Shown: positions 26,725-35,008, counted from the first letter of the stretch. The stretch is 35,008 bases of DNA from an uncultured Verrucomicrobiales bacterium (GCA_937128235.1 CAKZMG010000005.1:1-35008); one strand, 5' to 3'. Notes: generated by a model from the sequence alone, not told the origin. Translations and numbers: made by a program.

Positions 26725-27261
26725 TTACTTCGTCAGAAAATCATAAACCTGCTTCACACTCGGAACTTTCAGGTCTTTCTTAGCTCCCTCAGCACCCTCC
26801 ACCTCGAACACCACACGTGAAGTCGTCCCGTTTGCCACCACATTCACTAGGTATCTACCAGGCTTAAGCGGCTTACCATCCATCGTTTCCGTGAGTTTCA
26901 CCGCATTCTTTTCCTTCACAAAATAAACCGCAGGTTGCGCTCCAGGCTCCATCACCGCACCATTCTCTTTGACCGCAAAGGCATTCACGATGAGCATAGG
27001 AGCCGCCTTCTCTATCTCCAGCAGCGCATCTGCTTTCACTGGCTTCTCTATCACTGCGAAGAGAATATTCCCCTTCTGCATCACCGCCTTTTGCCCACCT
27101 ATCGTCACATCAAATGGATACAACATCGGGCGCTTCTCCGCTACCTTCTCCAGCACTTTCTCTGAAGCATCCTTCTTACTCTCTTTCTCCGCTACATCCT
27201 GAGCAGATAATTGACATACAGAAAAAATGGCTAGCAGACTAAACTGAGATATAAATTTCAT
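26725..27261 (-). CDS. Secreted protein of unknown function
   Basis: The 178-aa product has a signal peptide (MKFISQFSLLAIFSVCQLSA, residues 1-20) and a Lys/Glu-rich linker (residues 21-45). A beta-rich domain follows (LYPFDVTIGGQKAVMQKGN, MLIVNAFAVKENG, KPGRYLVNVVANGTTSRVVF). The pattern suggests an Ig-like or lipocalin-like periplasmic domain without catalytic motifs. It lies 40 bp downstream of the archaemetzincin on the same strand. Confidence 0.65.
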   Translation of the reverse strand: MKFISQFSLLAIFSVCQLSAQDVAEKESKKDASEKVLEKVAEKRPMLYPFDVTIGGQKAVMQKGNILFAVIEKPVKADALLEIEKAAPMLIVNAFAVKENGAVMEPGAQPAVYFVKEKNAVKLTETMDGKPLKPGRYLVNVVANGTTSRVVFEVEGAEGAKKDLKVPSVKQVYDFLTK

Positions 27262-27301
27262 ACCAACAAACTACACCTCCCTCACCACCAGTTCAACAGA
27301 A

Positions 27302-28258
27302 TTACTTGGCTTCTGCAATCTTATCGATTCTGGCTTTCACCCACTCTGCTTCTTCTTCCAGTTTGTATTTCTTGTAAAATGCATGAAGCTTTTGGTATCT
27401 CTCTACCACATCAAACTTCACCGCATGCTGCATTTTCCTGAGGCACACCGGGCAGAGATGCATCGGAGTCGCGTCCATCTCGTTTAGATGATTCGCTCCA
27501 TTCATGTTACACTGATAAAAGATACAGTGCTTAATACTAAACATATGCCCCGTCTCGTGCGTGAGTATCTTAGCAGCTCTTCTTAAAACAGTCGCTCTAT
27601 TTTTATCACCATAGCGCGCGAAACTAAACACCCCTACGCGCTGACGAAATGACGCCATCCCGAAAACATAATTCCACCTGGGATCTGGATAGAGATCAGT
27701 CATCGTCACTGAGATCATCGCATAAGCATCATCGTTCAGCTGTGGCTTCATCCAGCGCATCACATCTGGTGCTAGCCATTGCTTCACTCTGCCGTTAATC
27801 CTACTTTTCGCCTTTACCTCCGCATCAGCTACCGCCGGCTTCATCAGCACTTCCATAGGATGATAATATGCTCTCGTATAATCTAACAGCATCTGCAAAT
27901 CAGGTGCTGACTCCTCTGGAAATTCACCAATGGGCAGGATATAAATCACACTTCTCACCTTACCCGGCAGATTCGGCGTGCTATTCAGATATGAGACAAA
28001 CGTCTGCCCGGGCTCCTTCTGCTGCGCTAGCCAATCATTAGCACCAGGCTTCGTCTTTGACAAAAATACTCCATCTCCCCTATCTGTAAATGCCACCTTC
28101 TCAGCCGCACTCAGCTTCTTAAGATCCCCTATCGCTATCTTCCTATCCTTTGACGTCTGTTGTTTATAAATGAGACCACCCATCGCCACCACGCTCAGTG
28201 ATAAGCTCAAAATCAACATATTTACTCTAGTAATCTTCATCTTCATAGAACGCATCAC
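27302..28258 (-). CDS. Archaemetzincin-type zinc metalloprotease with N-terminal membrane anchor
   Basis: The 318-aa product carries the archaemetzincin signature HExxHxxxxxHCx4CxMx16CxxC: HETGH at 234-238, H244, C245, C250, M252, C269 and C272. The Met-turn and Cys positions match human AMZ (CNMNGANHLNE against CLMQGSNHLEE). The family glycine in the zinc motif is Ser here (HMFSIKHC). Residues about 10-31 form a membrane segment or signal anchor, so the enzyme may face the periplasm, unlike typical cytosolic archaeal members. ATGs at 28258, 28246 and 28240 are all possible starts; I kept the first. It sits in a same-strand run with the senB-like and two-TM genes. Confidence 0.85.
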   Translation of the reverse strand: MMRSMKMKITRVNMLILSLSLSVVAMGGLIYKQQTSKDRKIAIGDLKKLSAAEKVAFTDRGDGVFLSKTKPGANDWLAQQKEPGQTFVSYLNSTPNLPGKVRSVIYILPIGEFPEESAPDLQMLLDYTRAYYHPMEVLMKPAVADAEVKAKSRINGRVKQWLAPDVMRWMKPQLNDDAYAMISVTMTDLYPDPRWNYVFGMASFRQRVGVFSFARYGDKNRATVLRRAAKILTHETGHMFSIKHCIFYQCNMNGANHLNEMDATPMHLCPVCLRKMQHAVKFDVVERYQKLHAFYKKYKLEEEAEWVKARIDKIAEAK

Positions 28259-28282
28259 CGATGCATTTTCTTAGCCTGGCCC

Positions 28283-28609
28283 TCACCCACCTCCCAAATT
28301 AGTATGCTTCAGGTATCCACGCTTCACATTCCCTTGCTTGAGTTCACCATGCTCCGGATCATCCTCCCACGGAGTATCTATCACATCATGGGTTCCCCTT
28401 ACTCTCCCTTCCAAAACATCTCGCCTCATGCGGTCCGCCACGTAGTCAAACACCACCGCTAACGCCAAACACAACGGAGTGCTCACCAGAAACAGCAGCA
28501 TCCCATAGATAAATTCCCCCTTAGCAAGCATCACCACTCCAAAAGCCAAAGACACTATAGCCCCCAGGAATCCCTGGATCGCCGCTACATTTAATGCTAA
28601 ATTTCTCAT
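28283..28609 (-). CDS. Small two-TM membrane protein of unknown function
   Basis: The 108-aa product has two membrane helices (about residues 7-28 and 34-56, FIYGMLLFLVSTPLCLALAV) and a charged soluble C-terminus (ADRMRRDVLEGRVRGTHDVI). It has no motif I can name. It lies between the senB-like gene (18 bp upstream) and the archaemetzincin (24 bp downstream), all on the minus strand. GAAATTATT immediately precedes its ATG, as also seen before efp. Confidence 0.65.
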   Translation of the reverse strand: MRNLALNVAAIQGFLGAIVSLAFGVVMLAKGEFIYGMLLFLVSTPLCLALAVVFDYVADRMRRDVLEGRVRGTHDVIDTPWEDDPEHGELKQGNVKRGYLKHTNLGGG

Positions 28610-28627
28610 AATAATTTCAGAATACTT

Positions 28628-29578
28628 TTAAAACACCTTTTGGATTAATTTCATCCAACCTCGCTTCTCGTTTTCTCGTAAAAAAATCTTCGCTCGTGCT
28701 CGCACTTGATCACGTAACCTCTCTAAAAACTTACCCCCACTTATCACCCTGCTCATCAAATTCGCAAGTTCTTGTTTGTCATCAGGTGAAAAATACCCGT
28801 CATAGTCTTCACCTAGCATCCCCACATTTCCTTCTATCTTACTAGCTAGAACTGGCACTCCAAGAACGATCGACTCCCCCACCGAGTTAGCACCTCCCTC
28901 CACCAGACTTGTATTGATAGTAGCCACAGAGCGTTGCATCCACTTCAGTGCTTCACGATACTCTCGCCTACCTAGCCATTCAAACCTCGGATCTCTAGCT
29001 TGCCATCCCATCGCCACACTATCGTAATTCAGCGCAACCGCATCACCTAACAATACTAGTCTAACAGAACCATCTAACAACTGCATAGATTCAACCGCCA
29101 TAAAAGGCTGTTTAACCTCTCGGAGATGTCCTACCACTGTGAATAAATTAGTTTCCGTTACCGCAACTGAACTCAGATCTGGGAGGTAAATACTCTTCTG
29201 AACGACGCTAGACTTAAACCTAAATTTCTGCGGTATTGAAGCCAGTGAAGCATCATTAGACACCACCTGAGCATCAGCCAGATTCATACTGTTTTCACAG
29301 ATTTTGCACCCGTTAGGTATATCCCGATAGAGATCGGTGCCTGTCAGATAAACGATGACTTTACCCACAGGATTCATCTTCAAAAAATCATCAATAAAGT
29401 GCGCACTTTTTCTGGCATGAAGCGCGATCAAAACATCTGCTCCACTGACTTGTTCATCCTTGCAAATCATCCCCACATCCATGCCCGACTCTGATAGGAT
29501 AGACACCAACCTCATTGCTGTGACATTATTGCCCTGCAATGAATCTCTCTCATAAGGAGTAGTAACCAGCACCTTCAT
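28628..29578 (-). CDS. senB: SenB-like selenosugar synthase (TIGR04348 glycosyltransferase family)
   Basis: The 316-aa GT-B glycosyltransferase matches the TIGR04348 family, later shown to include SenB, which makes a selenosugar from a UDP-sugar and selenophosphate in selenoneine synthesis. Matching segments: ALHARKSA at 52-59, LTGTDLYRDIP at 78-88, VVGHLREVKQPF at 148-159, LVEGGANSVGESIVLGVPVL and the run ASKIEGNVGMLGEDYDGYF to about 263. I started at ATG 29578; an upstream ATG at 29608 adds 10 residues. senA and senC are not in the window, so selenophosphate would have to come from another SelD-type enzyme. Recognition is from memory of conserved segments; a plain glycosyltransferase role is the alternative. 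Confidence 0.75.
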   Translation of the reverse strand: MKVLVTTPYERDSLQGNNVTAMRLVSILSESGMDVGMICKDEQVSGADVLIALHARKSAHFIDDFLKMNPVGKVIVYLTGTDLYRDIPNGCKICENSMNLADAQVVSNDASLASIPQKFRFKSSVVQKSIYLPDLSSVAVTETNLFTVVGHLREVKQPFMAVESMQLLDGSVRLVLLGDAVALNYDSVAMGWQARDPRFEWLGRREYREALKWMQRSVATINTSLVEGGANSVGESIVLGVPVLASKIEGNVGMLGEDYDGYFSPDDKQELANLMSRVISGGKFLERLRDQVRARAKIFLRENEKRGWMKLIQKVF

Positions 29579-29752
29579 TGGGTAACTTCTAACATCGTAA
29601 TGAGGCATGTACCAATGAGAAAAAATAATACTTAGATTTCATGCATCCATCGCGCCCAAAAGCTAACACATTCACCATCAGAAACTTTCATCACCCACAG
29701 AACACTTCCCACCTTGACAACAAGGATGATTTTTATTACCAACATAAAATCT

Positions 29753-30427
29753 ATGAAACTAAATACTACTGTTTTCAACCTCTCATTTCTCGCTCTCTTA
29801 CTCATAGCCATCACTTCAACCAGCTGCATCTATGATCCTACGGTAGGCTATGCATCACCTCAACACCAGCTACGACCATACGCCCCTCAACACCAACAAC
29901 CCCAGCCAGTTTACCGAGCCACCCCGCCAGCTAGCCAGCCAGCCTATGCATATGGAGCACCTCAACAAGCACCAGTTTACACACAGCCATATCAAGCACC
30001 CATCGCACCACCATCTGGCGGCTCACTCGACTTAGGCTTTAAGAAAATAGTCACTACTCCTTATAATATGTGGGGAGTACGTTACTTTCCCATGTCTCCA
30101 CAGCAAGCAATCCATCACGTAGAAACTGGAGTTGCCAGCTACTACTGGCAAACTCACGAAAACTCAATCGGTGAAAAATCCCCTCCTGGAATCCTCACCG
30201 CTGCTCACAAAACCTTACCCCTACCGTGCGTGGTTAAAGTCACTAACCTTGAAAATGGCAGGAGCTGTGTCGTGAGAGTCAATGACCGTGGTCCATTTAG
30301 AAACAACCGGATCATTGATGTGAATATGGCAGCCGCAGAAGTTCTAGGCTTCACTAAAAAAGGACTCGTGAATTCAAGAATAGAAGTCCTCTCCGTAGGT
30401 GACGGAAGACTGAAAATTACTAAATAG
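29753..30427 (+). CDS. RlpA-like lipoprotein (double-psi beta-barrel, septal lytic transglycosylase family)
   Basis: The 224-aa product has a signal peptide with a probable lipobox (STS-C25). A Pro/Gln/Tyr-rich linker of about 60 residues follows, then a RlpA-like double-psi barrel: GVASYYWQTHEN, GILTAAHKTLPLPCVVKVTN, LENGRSCVVRVNDRGPFRNN and RIIDVNMAAAEVLGF. RlpA cuts denuded glycan at division septa. Here the usual GxxTANGExFD stretch after YY is altered (SIGEKSPPGILTAAHKT), so activity is uncertain. An ATG at 29714 adds 13 unneeded residues. It is divergent from the senB-like gene and convergent with metX (9 bp apart). Confidence 0.87.
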   Translation: MKLNTTVFNLSFLALLLIAITSTSCIYDPTVGYASPQHQLRPYAPQHQQPQPVYRATPPASQPAYAYGAPQQAPVYTQPYQAPIAPPSGGSLDLGFKKIVTTPYNMWGVRYFPMSPQQAIHHVETGVASYYWQTHENSIGEKSPPGILTAAHKTLPLPCVVKVTNLENGRSCVVRVNDRGPFRNNRIIDVNMAAAEVLGFTKKGLVNSRIEVLSVGDGRLKITK

Positions 30428-30436
30428 CCTAATCAA

Positions 30437-31606
30437 TCACTTACCCTCCTCATTAAGGAGAAATGTGATGTGAGGGGAGTAGAGTGCAGGCTCTAACAAA
30501 AATGAATCGTGCCCCTTGTCTGAGTGGACAGTGATGTGCATATTATCTACTCCAGATTTCTCCAGAGCATCCACTAGCACAGACTGCTCCTCTGGAAAAA
30601 AGCAGAAATCCGAATCAATACTGAACACCAGATACTTCTGGTTATTTGCCTTCGCCTCAGCGAAAAGATCTACCTCGTCAGCCGCATCTGCCTCCTTCAC
30701 CGCATCATAGCGCGACCACATATCAATGATCCGGAGGTAAGTATTTGCATCGAAACGCTTCACAAATTTCTTCCCTTGATAAAGCATGTAACTCTGGAAT
30801 GGATCTTTCACCTCATACCATTTGAGTGTCTCCTTGTCCTGATGCACCTTCGTAGTAGCACGACGCTCGATAGCATCTAAATGCACAAATGTCTTATGTG
30901 AAATCATCCTAGCCAGAGCTAATCCATAATCAGGATGCTCACCATCATAATAGTCTCCACCATTAAAATGCTGGTCATTCTCAATCGCTAAAATTTGCTC
31001 AAACAAGATTAGTCGATTCAGAACCGTAGTCTTAAATCCACTCGCTACCGAAATCACCTTTCTAACAGAATCCGGGTGACGCGTAGCATAAGTAAGAGCC
31101 ACTAGACCACCCACCGAAGCTCCCACCACAGCGCACAGCTGAGAAATCCCGAAGGATTTTACTAACTCCAGCTGAATATCCGCCTGATCCGCCACATAAA
31201 CATGTGGGAATGTAGAACCGTAGATTTCCCCTGTATCAGGATTCACCGAGCTAGGTCCTGTAGAGCCGTAGCAGCCTCCGATATAATTTGGACAGATGAC
31301 GAAAAACTTATTGGTATCGATCGCCTTCCCTGGTCCCACTAGTCCTTCCCACCAGCCTTGATGCATCTCTTCCTGCCACAGATCTCCCACCTCTGGGATG
31401 TCAGGATTATAACCCAGCACATGGTGTGAGCCAGAAAGCGCGTGATTGATGAGGATTGCGTTAGACTTGTCCGCATTGAGTTCACCCCATGTCTCATACG
31501 CTATCTTGACATGCGACAACGACTCCCCACAACGAAGCCTCACAGGAGACTCCGCGCTTCCATACTCAAAAAACTGAGTGACTACAGTTGAGGAATTGTT
31601 AGACAA
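30437..31606 (-). CDS. metX: Homoserine O-acetyltransferase
   Basis: The 389-aa alpha/beta-hydrolase-fold enzyme makes O-acetylhomoserine for methionine synthesis. The triad is S164 in VVGASVGGLVALTYA, D333 in IDSDFCFFPEEQ and H366 in DKGHDSFLLE. Other motifs: HALSGSHHVLGY, GPGKAIDTNKFFVICPNYIG and GSTGPSSVNPDTG. The GASVGG nucleophile elbow replaces the more usual GGSMGG. Some MetX family members use succinyl-CoA, and I cannot tell the acyl donor. It starts 16 bp after efp and is probably cotranscribed. Its product would feed the metY enzyme at 1840. Confidence 0.93.
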   Translation of the reverse strand: MSNNSSTVVTQFFEYGSAESPVRLRCGESLSHVKIAYETWGELNADKSNAILINHALSGSHHVLGYNPDIPEVGDLWQEEMHQGWWEGLVGPGKAIDTNKFFVICPNYIGGCYGSTGPSSVNPDTGEIYGSTFPHVYVADQADIQLELVKSFGISQLCAVVGASVGGLVALTYATRHPDSVRKVISVASGFKTTVLNRLILFEQILAIENDQHFNGGDYYDGEHPDYGLALARMISHKTFVHLDAIERRATTKVHQDKETLKWYEVKDPFQSYMLYQGKKFVKRFDANTYLRIIDMWSRYDAVKEADAADEVDLFAEAKANNQKYLVFSIDSDFCFFPEEQSVLVDALEKSGVDNMHITVHSDKGHDSFLLEPALYSPHITFLLNEEGK

Positions 31607-31622
31607 AATTTCTGACTAAGAA

Positions 31623-32183
31623 CTAAGCTCTACCGAGGTAAGAACCGTCCTGAGTGTTCACTTTTAGCACATCACCTGGCTTGATGAAGAGTGGCACGTT
31701 GACTATTTTACCAGTCTCCAGAGTCGCTGGCTTAGTAGGATTATTCGCCGTATCACCTTTGAGTCCCTCAGTAGAATCAGTCACCTTCAACTCCACAGTA
31801 GCAGGAAGATCCACACTCACAGCATTGCCCTCGATGAAAAGAACCTCCACCTCTAAACCTTCGCTGAGATAGTCAGTAGAACCTTCTAACAGCTCTCCAT
31901 CGATAGTGATCGTTTCAAAGGTAGTCAGATCCATGAAGTGATAACCTGATGGATCACTATAGGAGAATTCTAACTTCTGGCGATCAGTCTCTATCACATC
32001 CACCTTATCTGATGACGCGAAACGGATCGACTTCGTCTTCCCAGATGAGAATGAGCGGATAGTCGCCGCGATAAGCGCATTTCCCTTTCCAGGAGTACGG
32101 TGATCTAAGTTCAGAATAACTCCAGTGTCACCATCATGCTTGATGCACTGCCCTCTTTTTAAATTTGTTGCTACGATTGCCAT
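31623..32183 (-). CDS. efp: Translation elongation factor P
   Basis: The 186-aa product binds stalled ribosomes at polyproline stretches. It has the KOW-like N-terminal domain with TPGKGNA, where K33 aligns with the modified Lys34 of E. coli, and two OB domains ending NVPLFIKPGDVLKVNTQDGS. The Lys form suggests beta-lysylation or another lysine modification rather than arginine rhamnosylation, though the modifying enzyme is not in the window. The short A/T-rich sequence GAAATTATTT lies before the ATG. It heads a unit with metX. Confidence 0.95.
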   Translation of the reverse strand: MAIVATNLKRGQCIKHDGDTGVILNLDHRTPGKGNALIAATIRSFSSGKTKSIRFASSDKVDVIETDRQKLEFSYSDPSGYHFMDLTTFETITIDGELLEGSTDYLSEGLEVEVLFIEGNAVSVDLPATVELKVTDSTEGLKGDTANNPTKPATLETGKIVNVPLFIKPGDVLKVNTQDGSYLGRA

Positions 32184-32286
32184 AAATAATTTCTATTAAT
32201 TGTGAAGAAACTACTACCCCGCATTAGCCAAAGGGTCAACCGCTTAGTTTAGTGCAAATTTTAACTCAAAAAACTACTAAGCTAAG

Positions 32287-33258
32287 CTATTCACCCCCAT
32301 CCTCAGCATTCAGCTTCTCATGTGGCGCCCACCGTTCTATAAATCTTTTGCTAGAGATAGGAATTAACGAAGCTGATAGAACATTAGACCAGTTTTCAAC
32401 CTGATTAGACTCAATAATACTTTTCGAGTATTTCAAAACGACAACGTATTTCATTTGATTGGTCTTGAGCCTCGTTGACCATATTTCAAGCGGTGAATAA
32501 GTGTATCCCCGCTGCTTTTTCTCCTTCAGCTTTTTGTGAATCTTTAGAGCTTCCACATTTGCTTCCTTTAAAGTTTCAAAAGATGCCACTTTCAAATAAA
32601 CATCATTCATATTTGCCCACGCATACACCTGCCTCGTCTGCTTAGGACTGAGGCAAATCATTTTGCTACTCACTCCTTCTTCTGATCTTCTCGTCGTGAT
32701 TTTAATGTAAATAGAATTACCGTGATATTGGATTGAGAGAATTTTAGGTGCCGCTTTGCCATGATTAAACGTGATTTTATAGAGCTTATCGATCGCCATC
32801 GTCCCGATCAGAAGATGATTTTTGAATAAGATTCCATTATCTGTGTAGGTGAAGAATTTATTGTAATCAGGCTGCCAGGAACTGTGAATCGGAGAATACT
32901 TTTCATACAAATCAGACATCTTTAATCCCGCATCTTTATGAGTAATCTCAACACCCACTTTGGGAACACTATTCGGATCATTATGCTCAATATCCCTCAC
33001 CATTTTTTTATCGATAAGCAAAGTAGATTTGAGCAATTTTCCAGACACTTTGTTATACTCATCAATGAACACCTTCTCTTGAGAAATGTAGTAGTTACCC
33101 TGATTATTATTCTCCACTCTCCTCACTGCAAAGGCCTCCGAATTCGCTCCAAGCAGAGTTTCCGAAGTGCTCTCTTGATAATCAGGTGTAGCACCTAAAA
33201 AGTTTGATGATACCATCAAAAAGGAGATTAATAAAATAGCTAACAGATAAATCCTCAT
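32287..33258 (-). CDS. Secreted protein of unknown function
   Basis: The 323-aa product has a signal peptide (MRIYLLAILLISFLMVSSNF, residues 1-22). It is Lys-rich and A/T-rich in DNA, with a mostly beta body: VRRVENNNQGNYYISQEKVF, FFTYTDNGILFKNHLLIGT, LSIQYHGNSIYIKITTR. The segment YLKVASFETLKEANVEALKI followed by YVVVLKYSKSIIES faintly resembles a SPOR domain, which is weak evidence. It is divergent from the helical protein at 33405, and the 146-bp spacer between them is A/T-rich with no structured element I can define. Confidence 0.62.
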   Translation of the reverse strand: MRIYLLAILLISFLMVSSNFLGATPDYQESTSETLLGANSEAFAVRRVENNNQGNYYISQEKVFIDEYNKVSGKLLKSTLLIDKKMVRDIEHNDPNSVPKVGVEITHKDAGLKMSDLYEKYSPIHSSWQPDYNKFFTYTDNGILFKNHLLIGTMAIDKLYKITFNHGKAAPKILSIQYHGNSIYIKITTRRSEEGVSSKMICLSPKQTRQVYAWANMNDVYLKVASFETLKEANVEALKIHKKLKEKKQRGYTYSPLEIWSTRLKTNQMKYVVVLKYSKSIIESNQVENWSNVLSASLIPISSKRFIERWAPHEKLNAEDGGE

Positions 33259-33404
33259 CCTATCATTACGATAAAACAGACCTCATTATTTCATATAGAA
33301 ATAAATACTTACCTGATAAAAACATCTGATGATTTTTTCACACCATTTACAAAAACCAAACACTCCAAACTTGTTCTACACACTGAATATGCTATCCTAT
33401 TCTA

Positions 33405-34976
33405 ATGAAGCTATATAAATGTAATCTCTACACCTGTCATGCTATCTACTTACTCATAGTACTCTCGCTCACACTGTCTCCGCTTCAAGCCGAACCTAAC
33501 AGCCCTTCGCTTCCTAAAGCATGGCTAACAAATATTGCAAAGATTAGCGAGCAAGTCATAGCCAAGCCAGATGCACCGAGAGCAAACCAAGCTCAGATCG
33601 ATGCCAGCCTCCGTATCATTAAGGCATCGCTTGCAGCTGAGAACTATCAGCAAGCCATTATCCAGCTACATGTACTGCATAATTACGAACCAATAGCAGC
33701 CAAACCCATTCTAGAACTATCAGAGCAACTAGCCGATATACTGGCAGAAAAATCCAAAAAAGAAATAGCGAGAGCCGAACAACTCTATAAAGATTTTTCC
33801 CAAGCCATTTTAGCAGCCAAAGTACCAGAGGATATAGATCATTGGCTCCACAAGTTTAGCCTGGAAAGACAAAAAAATCAAACTCTGAATCGTCCTTCTG
33901 CTGCACTTCCAATATGGTCGCCCATTAAAGTAAACTCCCCATTTACCGCAAATTACAAAGCCATCAACCACAGTAATCAGTTGTTCAACATAAATACTAG
34001 TAATTTAAGGTATCTACAGAGCAAATCTCGAAATGCCCTTCAGATAGCACGCTACTGGCAAGACTACTTACACTACATCAAACTCGGTTCTGCTTCTGAC
34101 GCCAAAAACTCTATGCGAAGCGTCGCTAATATCATCACAGATTTCAGCTACATTCCACGCTCCAAGATATTAGAATTACAATCTAAGCTAAACGGCAAGA
34201 ATGGAACCGCACCTGAAATAACTAAACATAAGCTAGCCGATCTCAAAAAACGTCTAAACACACAAGAAGATGCGGTAATCTTATATCATGAACTCGCACG
34301 AGATTCATCAACTTACAACTCACCTGCCATTAGTGGATTAAAAAGTAATCTCCAAGAATTCCACCAAGCATGCGAATACCTTGAAGGAGGAAATATTAAC
34401 GAAGGGTTTTATAAGATCAGAAAACTCATCCATCACCCCCTCATAGGACCATTGTGCCGGAAAACCCATGATAAATTTATGATCCACTATCTAAAGGTTC
34501 CTGCAGATTTCAAAAAACTCAAAAACGAACACTGTGAAGAATGGGCTACTCGCTACATCCTCAAACTCTCGGCAGACAAAGACTGGAAGAAATTACACCC
34601 CGCACTACTGTTCATGCACAAATACTACAACCGCTCATACAGCAACTACGAATCTACCATTGGTGAAGATCTAAAAGCTGTGAGGTATCTGCGCTCAGCC
34701 AAAAACTACGAAGCTAACAAACAATACATGCGAGCAATCGTAGCTTACAGACAAGCAATAGGGTCAATCGGTTACTGCACTGAAATAGTTGAAGAAGCAG
34801 GTAAACAAATACTAAAACTCCAGAAAAACCATCCCACTGAGTATGCCCAATCTGAATCACTCCATGCGCACGATGGCACATTCCGCTCATACACCACCTC
34901 TCACCTATTGATCCGAAAAATAGTAAAAGAGGAACTCAGTAAAAAAGATCAGCCAGTTGAAAAAGCAGAAGAATAA
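33405..34976 (+). CDS. Secreted helical repeat-like protein of unknown function
   Basis: The 523-aa product has a hydrophobic N-terminus (AIYLLIVLSLTLSPLQA, cleavage about residue 29). The rest is strongly helical, with TPR-like features, for example IKASLAAENYQQAIIQLHVL, LYKDFSQAILAAKVPEDID and AKNYEANKQYMRAIVAYRQA. Such a fold usually mediates protein contacts, but no enzymatic motif is visible. The C-terminus is charged (KEELSKKDQPVEKAEE). The window ends 32 bases after the stop. Confidence 0.62.
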   Translation: MKLYKCNLYTCHAIYLLIVLSLTLSPLQAEPNSPSLPKAWLTNIAKISEQVIAKPDAPRANQAQIDASLRIIKASLAAENYQQAIIQLHVLHNYEPIAAKPILELSEQLADILAEKSKKEIARAEQLYKDFSQAILAAKVPEDIDHWLHKFSLERQKNQTLNRPSAALPIWSPIKVNSPFTANYKAINHSNQLFNINTSNLRYLQSKSRNALQIARYWQDYLHYIKLGSASDAKNSMRSVANIITDFSYIPRSKILELQSKLNGKNGTAPEITKHKLADLKKRLNTQEDAVILYHELARDSSTYNSPAISGLKSNLQEFHQACEYLEGGNINEGFYKIRKLIHHPLIGPLCRKTHDKFMIHYLKVPADFKKLKNEHCEEWATRYILKLSADKDWKKLHPALLFMHKYYNRSYSNYESTIGEDLKAVRYLRSAKNYEANKQYMRAIVAYRQAIGSIGYCTEIVEEAGKQILKLQKNHPTEYAQSESLHAHDGTFRSYTTSHLLIRKIVKEELSKKDQPVEKAEE

Positions 34977-35008
34977 AATCTATATTCATCTGCGAAAATC
35001 TATGGACT

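Overview
The window looks like chromosomal DNA of a Gram-negative bacterium, most likely from the Verrucomicrobiota (Rubritalea/Akkermansiaceae-like). This is inferred from gene content. There is an LPS gene (lpxI), a PEP-CTERM exosortase substrate, SLA1-homology (SHD1) domain proteins, a PhoD-like phosphatase, a DUF2293 protein and many signal-peptide proteins of unknown function. Start codons mostly lack a clear Shine-Dalgarno sequence and follow A/T-rich tracts. I see no rRNA, tRNA, CRISPR array, phage block or complete insertion sequence. No stretch of more than 300 bases lacks a gene.

Layout. 1-1741 (-): a lactonase-like propeller fused to an endonuclease/exonuclease/phosphatase domain, cut by the window edge. 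1840-4211 (+): metY-like sulfhydrylase and a class I DAHP synthase, followed by two perfect hairpins. 4276-6953 (-): alanine dehydrogenase, Rex and LpxI. 7215-9915 (+): PEP-CTERM protein with a strong terminator, RuvB, and a toxin-antitoxin pair whose toxin has no ATG. 10047-10301 (-): VF530-like protein. 10451-11023 (+): a thioredoxin-like gene with an in-frame UGA at the first catalytic position, followed by a SECIS-like hairpin. 11239-15017 (+): threonine dehydrogenase and a PhoD-like phosphatase. 15017-15220: a MITE-like element with 31-bp inverted ends. 15299-17959 (-): two SHD1 proteins, one a tandem retropepsin. 18110-24217: a small membrane protein, an EboD/AroB-like cyclase, then FabH, GNAT, DEAD-box helicase, RuvC and DUF2293. 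24227-29578 (-): a propeller/membrane protein, a cytochrome b562-like protein, a secreted protein, an archaemetzincin, a two-TM protein and a SenB-like selenosugar synthase. 29753-34976: RlpA-like lipoprotein, efp-metX operon, and two secreted proteins of unknown function.

How genes work together. MetX and MetY form the acetyl-homoserine route to homocysteine, although they lie about 27 kb apart. RuvB and RuvC belong to Holliday junction processing. Ald and Rex are plausibly linked through NADH/NAD+ balance.

Most interesting signals. (1) The probable selenoprotein (Sec89-Pro-Pro-Cys92) and the SenB-like gene together suggest a selenium-using organism. (2) The 8-mer TCTAACAG/CTGTTAGA occurs 18 times by my count, where about one is expected. 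It appears in all three reading frames and once in a terminator, which is what a DNA-level signal would look like. (3) The MITE-like element abuts the phoD-like stop codon. (4) Several unusual protein architectures are present: lactonase-EEP fusion, double retropepsin, and membrane-anchored archaemetzincin.
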